A stretch of 22,565 nt of DNA, from positions 1 through 22,565 of the IMG/VR virus record IMGVR_UViG_3300042475_000610. One strand, 5' to 3'. The translations under genes and the position numbers were made by a program. A model generated the notes under the pieces. The model saw nothing but the letters and a program-made list of their open reading frames with translations, was not told where the DNA came from and did not search any database. Below are positions 1 through 4,906 of this stretch, piece by piece (within the stretch, counting starts at the first letter, position 1; every line of letters begins with the position of its first letter). Source of the stretch: a virus.

Positions 1-1
1 T

Positions 2-58
2 TTTGGAAAAGATACGTTAGCAAGCATTTCTGTTTATCTTAGGAAATTACAAAAATGA
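2..58 (+). CDS. C-terminal end of an unknown upstream protein (partial)
   Basis: An open frame enters from the left edge and encodes the last 18 residues (ending ...SVYLRKLQK) before a TGA at 56-58. The TGA overlaps the ATG of the next gene in an ATGA arrangement, the same tight linkage used by most other genes in this window, which is why I read it as a real gene end and not chance. Too little is visible to assign a family or function. Confidence 0.5.
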   Translation, partial: FGKDTLASISVYLRKLQK

Positions 59-711
59 CACAAAAACCAATTGCATACATCAATGTCGAAAAGCGCACAC
101 TGGAATTTGCAGAACCGATCAAATGGCATACGCCTACTGTTGCAAATCTAGATCGAATTCCATTGTTCACCAAAGAAGCCTTGGCACAGCCAGAGCAAGA
201 GCCTGTGGCGTGGATGCACGTTCAAGGCAATTACAAAGAACCATCATTTCGTGAATTGGCTGATGATGAAGTTGAACGTGGTTGGGAACAGTACCCGTTA
301 TACAACACCCCACCACAGCGCACAGAGCAAGAGCCTGTGATTGGCAAATGGAGTTTGCGTGAAGTGTATTTTGATGAAGATGGAGAGCCAATAAGCCACA
401 GAAGCCCACCACAGCGCACAGAGCCTGTGGCGCATTGGTCAGATTGTGCTGTACATAGCGAGCCAGCATACCCAAAAGGTGAGTGTGATTGCGGTGGAAT
501 TGTTGCAGTCGCTGATTACACGGCACTATCCGACAAGTATGTTGCTTTATCCGACAAGTATGTTGCTTTGAAAGCACAGCGCACATGGGTGGGGCTGACA
601 AACAACGAACTCCAACCAATTGCTGACGAATATCGCATTTTGTTTGGTAGTTGGGTAGAAGACTTTGCCAGAGCCATTGAAGCCAAACTCAGGAGTAAAA
701 ATGGATATTGA
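55..711 (+). CDS. Repetitive phage hypothetical protein with EQEPV / PPQRTE modules
   Basis: This 218-residue protein has no recognisable enzyme domain. It is built from short modules: 'EQEPVAW' near residue 48, 'YNTPPQRTEQEPV' near 84-95, 'PPQRTEPVAHW' near 118-128, then a tandem 'SDKYVAL' pair near 158-172, and a more conserved C-terminus (WVGLT...FARAIEAKL). Proteins with such modules recur in phage genomes as uncharacterised genes; that is from memory of the family, not a search. The start is the ATG at 55, preceded by AGGAAA at 41-46 and overlapping the upstream stop. Its own stop overlaps the start of the HNH gene by 11 nt. The repeats suggest growth by internal duplication. Function unknown. 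Confidence 0.75.
   Translation: MTQKPIAYINVEKRTLEFAEPIKWHTPTVANLDRIPLFTKEALAQPEQEPVAWMHVQGNYKEPSFRELADDEVERGWEQYPLYNTPPQRTEQEPVIGKWSLREVYFDEDGEPISHRSPPQRTEPVAHWSDCAVHSEPAYPKGECDCGGIVAVADYTALSDKYVALSDKYVALKAQRTWVGLTNNELQPIADEYRILFGSWVEDFARAIEAKLRSKNGY
309..423 (+). repeat. Dispersed 19-nt direct repeat inside the 218-residue protein gene
   Basis: The 19-nt sequence cccaccacagcgcacagag occurs identically at 309-327 and 405-423. A second overlapping repeat, cagagcaagagcctgtg, is identical at 191-207 and 323-339. Both encode the PPQRTE and EQEPV modules in the same frame, so they are coding repeats produced by duplication. Confidence 0.85.
527..569 (+). repeat. 21-nt perfect tandem duplication (SDKYVAL twice)
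   Basis: The unit tatccgacaagtatgttgctt is present twice head to tail at 527-547 and 548-568 with no mismatch, plus one further matching base. It is in frame and adds seven residues to the encoded protein, which fits a recent slippage or unequal recombination event. Confidence 0.9.
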
Positions 712-1177
712 ATTACAACTTGCAGAAGTGTTGCGTTATGAGCCTCTAACTGGTTTATTATTTTGGACTGATAAAGCTCATAAATCTGTTAAGAACAAAC
801 AAGCAGGCACACCAAATCATCTTGGTTACATCATTGTGTTGTTTAAAAGTAAACCATATAAAGCACATCGATTGGCTTGGTTTTTGGCGTATGGCTCATG
901 GCCTAGTCAAATGATTGACCATATTGATGGCAACACATCCAATAATGCGTTGACAAATTTAAGAGATGTAGACAACAAAACAAACCAATGCAATCGTCAT
1001 AAAGCAAGAATTGATAGTAAATCTGGTTTGATGGGCGCATCACCCTATCGAAATAAATGGAGAGCACAAATTACACGTAATGGAACAATCAAATATCTTG
1101 GACTTTTTGATACGGCACAAGAAGCGCATGAGGCTTATAAAGAGCAAAAGAACGGCTTTGCCGAGGAGAACACTTGA
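701..1177 (+). CDS. HNH homing endonuclease with C-terminal AP2 DNA-binding domain
   Basis: The 158-residue protein has the HNH_3-type layout: H56 in 'KAHRLAW', the core 'IDHIDGN' at 72-78 with H74, and asparagines in 'NNALTNLR' at 81-88. An AP2-like segment follows at about 107-147 ('SGLMGASPYRNKWRAQITR', then 'KYLGLFDTAQEAHEAY'). Such freestanding endonucleases cut DNA at specific sites and spread their own genes among phages. I chose the ATG at 701 over an in-frame ATG at 665 because an AGGAG at 691-695 lies correctly before it and the family's N-terminal pattern (LxYxPxTGLxFW) starts there. It overlaps the upstream stop by 11 nt. It is similar in plan to the endonuclease at 3687-4151. Confidence 0.9.
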   Translation: MDIELQLAEVLRYEPLTGLLFWTDKAHKSVKNKQAGTPNHLGYIIVLFKSKPYKAHRLAWFLAYGSWPSQMIDHIDGNTSNNALTNLRDVDNKTNQCNRHKARIDSKSGLMGASPYRNKWRAQITRNGTIKYLGLFDTAQEAHEAYKEQKNGFAEENT

Positions 1178-1359
1178 TAAGCCGCATCATCTTATGCTTG
1201 TCAATGATAGGCGTTGGCGGTTATAACCTATTGCCGCCAGCGCCCCTTAACATCTACCAAATGCAACGCAAGTCAAAAGAAAAGTCAATCAGCAAGTTAT
1301 GTCAAAAACCTAAAAAAACCAAAAACGTACAGGAGATATGCGACCGATGGAAGAAGTAA
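1174..1359 (+). CDS. Small basic protein with hydrophobic N-terminus (hypothetical)
   Basis: A 61-codon frame starts with TTG at 1174 that overlaps the HNH stop (TTGA) and has GAGGAG at 1163-1168 in good position. The N-terminal 20 residues are hydrophobic (IILCLSMIGVGG), enough for a signal anchor; there is no lipobox cysteine. The rest is very basic, rich in Lys (KSKEKS, KPKKTKN). Its stop overlaps the start of the next small ORF. No family recognised. It could be a small membrane protein; the non-ATG start and short length keep confidence moderate. Confidence 0.45.
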   Translation: MISRIILCLSMIGVGGYNLLPPAPLNIYQMQRKSKEKSISKLCQKPKKTKNVQEICDRWKK

Positions 1360-1442
1360 TTATCACCATTGCCGTTCTGTTCATAGGCGCAATTATTGGC
1401 ATTGTTGTTGTTGTTGCCTTACTGCATTTTTTTGCAGATTAA
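1347..1442 (+). CDS. 31-residue single-span membrane peptide (hypothetical)
   Basis: The frame from the ATG at 1347 encodes MEEVIITIAVLF followed by a long hydrophobic run ending LLHFFAD, that is, nearly the whole peptide is one transmembrane helix with an acidic N-terminus. An in-frame ATG at 1338 would give 34 residues, but it lies only 2 nt from the AGGAG at 1331-1335, whereas 1347 lies 11 nt away. It overlaps the end of the preceding ORF and its TAA (1440-1442) interlocks with the stop of the convergent endolysin gene. Phages often carry such tiny membrane peptides in lysis or membrane-modifying roles; the function here is unknown. Confidence 0.45.
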   Translation: MEEVIITIAVLFIGAIIGIVVVVALLHFFAD

Positions 1443-1777
1443 ACGTTGCGTTCAAAGTGTGGGCAATCCACCAAATTAGAAAAGTGTCCACCCCAGCGGT
1501 TTTTAGGGTGCAGGCTTTCCCAGTAGATGCCCAGCGGTTCAATGGTGGCCTTGTCCCAAATAATCTTGCCATCTTTAAAAAAGTTTAGGTCAATGGCGCA
1601 GCGCTTCAGGTGGATGGATTTCATGGTCTTGGATCGCCCTGTTTTGACGTAAATAGCTTGTTGTTCTGGTGTGCGGGATAGTTCCCCGCCAGTGACCATA
1701 AAACCCTGTTCTGTGGCGTATTGGATCAGTTTGCAGGCATCTAGTAGGAATGCAGCTTGTTCGGTGCTTAAACTCAT
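1439..1777 (-). CDS. M15-family peptidase endolysin (L-Ala-D-Glu / DD-peptidase type)
   Basis: The 112-residue protein shows the M15 zinc-peptidase signature: H56 and D63 in 'SIHLKRCAIDLNFF' and H107 in 'DCPHFE', with D104 in the position of the catalytic acid. 'LSRTPEQQAIY' at 33-43 and 'PLGIYWESL' at 81-89 are typical of the phage endolysin branch that cuts peptide cross-bridges of murein. It is a bare catalytic domain with no signal peptide or wall-binding domain, so it would need the holin encoded two genes upstream. AAGGG precedes the ATG, and the ATGA overlap couples it to the HNH gene. The usual Gly of the first motif is replaced (R59/C60). It is the last gene of the leftward operon. 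Confidence 0.9.
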   Translation of the reverse strand: MSLSTEQAAFLLDACKLIQYATEQGFMVTGGELSRTPEQQAIYVKTGRSKTMKSIHLKRCAIDLNFFKDGKIIWDKATIEPLGIYWESLHPKNRWGGHFSNLVDCPHFERNV

Positions 1778-2271
1778 TTTTTGCCCTTTCGCAAATTGTC
1801 TATTGCTGGAATTACTCTCATGTTTTTATAAACATGAAGCCCACCACGACTTAAAGGAATTATGTGGTCAACGTGAAAACGTTCACCCAATGACATTGCT
1901 TGATAGAAATCTCTCAAAATATACAATTGCTGTATTTCAACAGAAGTTTCACCCGCAAGTTTAGTTCTGCGTTTTGCACAATCCGCAAGAATTCTTCCTT
2001 TGTTTTCTGTTCTATCTTTCTTTTTCCATTGATATACTTTTTCTGGGTTGTTTGCCCTATAAATATTGTTTCTTTCTAGCTTTGCACTATAGTTTTTCTT
2101 GGTGCTTTTGCTTACGGCTAACCTATGCGCTTCTGGATTTTTTGCCCTTCTTTCGCGCATTATTTCAGCAAAGCACGTTTTGCAACGTGACTGTACCCCT
2201 GATGATCCCCTCTTATCAGGGCTAAAACTTGCTAAAGGTTTTTCTACTTTACAAAGAGAACAAATTCTCAT
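1774..2271 (-). CDS. HNH endonuclease with N-terminal zinc-finger cysteines
   Basis: The 165-residue protein begins with a CxxC...CxxC pair (C4, C7, C30, C33) typical of the zinc-binding head of phage HNH nucleases, followed by a basic Lys/Arg-rich region, and ends with the HNH core: 'HVDHIIPLSRGG' at 133-144 (H136), N150 in 'KNMRVIP', and N159. It lies inside the lysis cassette between holin and endolysin and overlaps both neighbours by 4 nt (ATGA). A GGAG 9 nt before its ATG lies inside the holin gene. One counted line of 60 nt (2041-2100) is 32 percent GC, lower than nearby virion genes, which fits horizontal arrival. Probably a freestanding homing endonuclease. Confidence 0.88.
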   Translation of the reverse strand: MRICSLCKVEKPLASFSPDKRGSSGVQSRCKTCFAEIMRERRAKNPEAHRLAVSKSTKKNYSAKLERNNIYRANNPEKVYQWKKKDRTENKGRILADCAKRRTKLAGETSVEIQQLYILRDFYQAMSLGERFHVDHIIPLSRGGLHVYKNMRVIPAIDNLRKGKK

Positions 2272-2783
2272 CGGGCTTTACTCCGAATTTCCGTAATCTT
2301 TTCAACCGTTCTTGATCCAAAATAAGCCCCAAAAACCAGCATCCCCCAATTCCCAAGCAAAGTAACGTAGCTTTCATTTGCGTTGTACCCGTATGCACTC
2401 ATCATGGCAAACAGGAAATAGCCTAGAAAGATAGCTATAAGGGACATGGGGCGTATGTTTTTGGACAACCATGAATCACTGGACATATCTGCCTGCCAGC
2501 GGTCAGTAACGTTGTCAGCGTCACTTTGGGCGGCCTTTGCCAACAAGTCAAGTTCAGCCAATTCCATTTTGGCTTTTTCAATGCCCAATTCCATTAGGCG
2601 TTCTTCGTGTTCAAATTGAAGCTGGCGCAGCTTTCCAACATCTTCAGGGGTTGGGTTGTCAGGGATTTTTACGCCCAAAGTGTTTTCAACCACTTGTTTG
2701 CCTTTAGCTTGGATGGCGCTAGATAGCAGGCCAAGGCCGTTCTGGGCAAGACTACCTAAAAGAGATGCGACTATGGGAATCAT
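2268..2783 (-). CDS. Holin of the 3-TM (GTA_holin_3TM-like) type
   Basis: The 171-residue protein has a hydrophobic N-terminus (IPIVASLLGSLAQNGLGLL), a charged helical middle (50-95), then the motif 'SSDSWLSKNIRP' at 101-112 directly before a hydrophobic span at 113-132 and a second at about 140-157. This arrangement is characteristic of the 3-TM holins first described from gene transfer agents. The role would be to permeabilise the inner membrane at the end of infection so the M15 endolysin reaches the wall. GGAGG lies just before the ATG. It overlaps the upstream 94-residue gene (ATGA) and the downstream HNH gene by 4 nt each. Confidence 0.85.
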   Translation of the reverse strand: MIPIVASLLGSLAQNGLGLLSSAIQAKGKQVVENTLGVKIPDNPTPEDVGKLRQLQFEHEERLMELGIEKAKMELAELDLLAKAAQSDADNVTDRWQADMSSDSWLSKNIRPMSLIAIFLGYFLFAMMSAYGYNANESYVTLLGNWGMLVFGAYFGSRTVEKITEIRSKAR

Positions 2784-3064
2784 TTCTTTTCCTCCAGTTG
2801 GGTAATAAGGCGGCGAATAATGGCCTGATGCTGTTTGTTTTCTTGTTGCAACACAAGCATATCAAAATACATAGAGGCCATCAAATACAGGAACAGCGGC
2901 AGAATCAACACCACCACAATCAATGAAATCAAAAAAACTATTTGCCCGCTGTCATCTGCTTTATTGACCATAACAGGAGGTGGAGGTATATAGTAACTGT
3001 CAGAATTGCCCCGATTATTAGGGCTTTGTCTTGCAGATTGTTGAGTCTTTTTCTGCGTTGCCAT
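2780..3064 (-). CDS. Small single-span membrane protein of the lysis cassette
   Basis: The 94-residue protein has a polar N-terminus (about 40 residues, Gln/Ser/Asn rich with a PPPP run at 27-30), one strong membrane span (IVFLISLIVVVLILPLFLYL, about 42-61) and a short helical C-terminus ('QQENKQHQAIIRRLITQLEEKK'). Its first 42 codons overlap, in another frame, the end of the 171-residue gene upstream. GGAG lies 11 nt before the ATG at 3064. An internal ATG at 2971 would cut the overlap to 34 nt but has no Shine-Dalgarno sequence. A spanin-like or accessory holin role is possible from position, but there is no lipobox and no family is recognised. Confidence 0.65.
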   Translation of the reverse strand: MATQKKTQQSARQSPNNRGNSDSYYIPPPPVMVNKADDSGQIVFLISLIVVVLILPLFLYLMASMYFDMLVLQQENKQHQAIIRRLITQLEEKK

Positions 3065-3453
3065 TTGCGTTGCATCTCCATCTGGCGGTCAAGTTCAATC
3101 TGCCTTTCGTTTTCTTCGTTCAGTTTTTTATATTCTTCCTCAAACCGCGACCAAACTGCACCTAGTGCTGGGTCTGTGTGGTAGATCAAAAACTCACGCA
3201 ATTCTACTGACTGCCTTTCCAATTCAATCTGGTGAAACACATTTTCTAATGCTTGTGCTTTCATTGATTTGGTCTTGGGCGGGTCAAGTTCTTGTTTTTT
3301 GACTTCTTTTTTTATTTCTTCGTGCGATTCAAAGAATTGCCCAATGAAGCCAGATATTTCTTTGGTTATCTTGTAAAGGTCTGTACCCGCAGCTTTTGCA
3401 TCCTTGTACAGAGCCACAGATTGCTTAATTCCAGCAATTGCAGCCAGTGCCAA
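2938..3453 (-). CDS. Coiled-coil protein with C-terminal membrane anchor
   Basis: The protein (171 residues from a TTG at 3453) has a helical N-terminus (MALAAIAGIKQSVALYKDAK), a long charged helical middle rich in Glu/Gln/Arg (about 75-140; 'RFEEEYKKLNEENERQ'), and one membrane span near the C-terminus (ALIIGAILTVTIYLHLLLW, about 143-162). The start is uncertain: no ATG is present, and the frame stays open up to a TAA at 3487-3489. Candidates are TTG 3453 and ATT 3468; the latter overlaps the upstream stop as ATTGA and follows a GGG. It overlaps the next gene by 127 nt. Probably a membrane-associated lysis accessory; I do not recognise a named family. Confidence 0.65.
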   Translation of the reverse strand: MALAAIAGIKQSVALYKDAKAAGTDLYKITKEISGFIGQFFESHEEIKKEVKKQELDPPKTKSMKAQALENVFHQIELERQSVELREFLIYHTDPALGAVWSRFEEEYKKLNEENERQIELDRQMEMQRKWQRRKRLNNLQDKALIIGAILTVTIYLHLLLWSIKQMTAGK

Positions 3454-3463
3454 TGTGATAGGT

Positions 3464-3694
3464 TCAATTCTTACCCATCCAGTGGCTTACATAGCCCACA
3501 GCAGAAGACAAAGCTGATACCAAGGCCATACCCGCCCAGAACCCGCCACGCCCTTGATTTGCCAGTGCCACTAGCTTTTCAATGGAAGATTCCATTTTGT
3601 CAATCTTGGTTTCCATCTGGTCGAATCGGCGTTCATAGTCCTGAACCTTTTGCCAAAGTACACCATATTTAACTAAATCAATTTTTTCATCCAT
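3464..3694 (-). CDS. XhlA-like small coiled-coil membrane protein
   Basis: The 76-residue protein has a heptad-like N-terminal half ('DYERRFDQMETKIDKMESS') and a C-terminal hydrophobic span (FWAGMALVSALSSAVGYV). This size and layout match the XhlA haemolysin / phage holin-partner group: cytoplasmic coiled coil followed by one membrane helix. I take the ATG at 3694 because the predicted conserved part starts there and it overlaps the end of the HNH gene by 8 nt; earlier in-frame ATGs at 3751, 3712 and 3703 would put the N-terminus inside the HNH gene. No strong Shine-Dalgarno is seen. It opens the lysis cassette. The family assignment rests on topology only. Confidence 0.65.
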   Translation of the reverse strand: MDEKIDLVKYGVLWQKVQDYERRFDQMETKIDKMESSIEKLVALANQGRGGFWAGMALVSALSSAVGYVSHWMGKN

Positions 3695-4151
3695 GATTTG
3701 CATAAACCCCATGAAATTTATCTCTTGCAACTTGCATAACCAATTCAGCAAGTTCTAAATCTTCAAAACTACCTAAAACAATTCTTTTGCCATTTACTGC
3801 AATTCGCGCTTCAAATTTATTGTTATCTGGTCGAATACGAATTCCTTTAATACCGGTTTTATTGTTTGCACTAATTTTTCTATTCCATTGATTTTGAATA
3901 CGATTGACCATTCGCAAATTTTCAATACGATTGTTTGATCTATCTCCATCGATGTGATCAATAAATCCATTAATTTTTTTATTGTGATACAACCAAACAA
4001 GACGATGAGCCATGATGTTTTTGTTGTTAATTTCAATAACTGTATATCCAGTAGGTTTCAAAGAACCTGCTTTTTTGCATTTATTCTTCCAAATAAGATC
4101 ACCATCTTTATATTCAAATAAAGATTGCACAGTTTCTTGATCAATTTCCAT
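3687..4151 (-). CDS. HNH homing endonuclease with AP2 domain
   Basis: The 154-residue protein has H49 in 'MAHRLVWLY', the core 'IDHIDGDRSNNRIENLR' at 64-80 (H66, N74, N78), then an AP2-like domain at about 98-145 ('GIKGIRIRPDNNKFEARI', 'LGSFEDLELAELV'). It begins 2 nt after the stop of the tail-collar gene and its stop overlaps the first lysis gene, so it fits seamlessly between virion and lysis genes. Hand count of 3901-4080 gives 57 G+C of 180 (32 percent) against 60 of 120 (50 percent) in two lines of the adjacent collar gene, which supports horizontal origin. Confidence 0.9.
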   Translation of the reverse strand: MEIDQETVQSLFEYKDGDLIWKNKCKKAGSLKPTGYTVIEINNKNIMAHRLVWLYHNKKINGFIDHIDGDRSNNRIENLRMVNRIQNQWNRKISANNKTGIKGIRIRPDNNKFEARIAVNGKRIVLGSFEDLELAELVMQVARDKFHGVYANHG

Positions 4152-4153
4152 GA

Positions 4154-4897
4154 TTAGCTTTTCATAACGTAGGCCAATGCGTAGTAAGGAGGCAGATTTG
4201 CATTTGTTCCGCTTACACCCGCGTTTGCGTTTGTGGTTGCAACAGTAATTCCAGTAGTTTCTGTAGTTGTTGGGCCTTGTCCTGTTCCAGTATTACTAGC
4301 AGTTGCAATTGGAAATTGAGAACCACCTGAAGGGCCAGCAGAAAATCTTGCGGAATGAAAGTGTCCGGAATCTGTAACCACTGAAGTTGCCGTGTGCGTA
4401 TGAGTTACCACAATTGCATCTGCTGAACCGCCAGTAGCAGCCACAGAATAAGTTGACCCTGCGCCAACAACAAATTTATCCCGCAAGTCTGGTGTGCCGT
4501 TTGTGCCATCACACAAATACCAACCCACAGGAACGCTACCAATTGACCCATACCACAGCGAAATCATGCCTGTGGGAATGGTTGTGCCAGTGCTGGTGTT
4601 TGCCACACCAATGATTCCATAAAGGTTGTCGTATGTGCCAAGGGTCACCGCAGCAGATGTTTTGACAACAAATTTGTAAAAGAAACCATAGGTCAGCCAC
4701 ACTTCATTTGGCAGGCGACCAGACGAATCCAGCACAATAGGATTTGAATTTGCAATTGTGCCGTTGATGTCGGTGTAGGTTGCCAAGGGCGTGGTTGAAC
4801 CAGCTTGGTAGGTGTAGATCAAGCCACCATTCAATGGCAACCCTGTGTTGTCAAAGAATTGTTGCCCGTTGCCAATAGGCGAAAGATTAACTGCCAT
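4154..4897 (-). CDS. Tail fibre / tail-collar domain protein
   Basis: The 247-residue protein starts with a segment common in short phage fibre proteins ('QQFFDNTGLPLNGGLIYTYQ', 'PIVLDSSGRLPNEVWL', residues 12-68), then carries a phage tail-collar domain at about 108-147 ('PTGMISLWYGS', 'VGWYLCDGTNGTPDLRDKFV'). The distal part is Thr/Ser/Gly rich with His clusters ('THTHTA', 'SGHFHSA') of the kind that bind metal in trimeric fibre shafts, and ends in the family's 'PPYYALAYVMKS'. The expected role is a trimeric receptor-contacting fibre. AAGGA precedes the ATG. It sits after the ejection genes, where P22-like phages place their tailspike. Confidence 0.85.
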   Translation of the reverse strand: MAVNLSPIGNGQQFFDNTGLPLNGGLIYTYQAGSTTPLATYTDINGTIANSNPIVLDSSGRLPNEVWLTYGFFYKFVVKTSAAVTLGTYDNLYGIIGVANTSTGTTIPTGMISLWYGSIGSVPVGWYLCDGTNGTPDLRDKFVVGAGSTYSVAATGGSADAIVVTHTHTATSVVTDSGHFHSARFSAGPSGGSQFPIATASNTGTGQGPTTTETTGITVATTNANAGVSGTNANLPPYYALAYVMKS

Positions 4898-4906
4898 GAT
4901 GCGTCC

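Noticed and set aside
167-619. 150-codon open frame on the - strand opposite the repetitive 218-residue gene
   Set aside because: It has no Shine-Dalgarno sequence, mirrors the coding repeats of the + strand gene, and encodes a Cys/His/Leu-rich sequence typical of an antisense shadow.
665-700. Longer N-terminus for the first HNH gene from ATG 665
   Set aside because: There is no Shine-Dalgarno sequence before 665, while AGGAG lies correctly before 701, and the family pattern begins at 701.
1290-1330. T-rich stretch on the - strand as terminator of the leftward operon
   Set aside because: The T runs are not preceded by a stable hairpin.
1214-1588. 124-codon + strand frame running into the endolysin gene
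   Set aside because: It begins at an internal TTG, overlaps two better supported small ORFs and then continues antisense through the M15 peptidase, and its translation has a run of cysteines from the GTTGTTGTT stretch.
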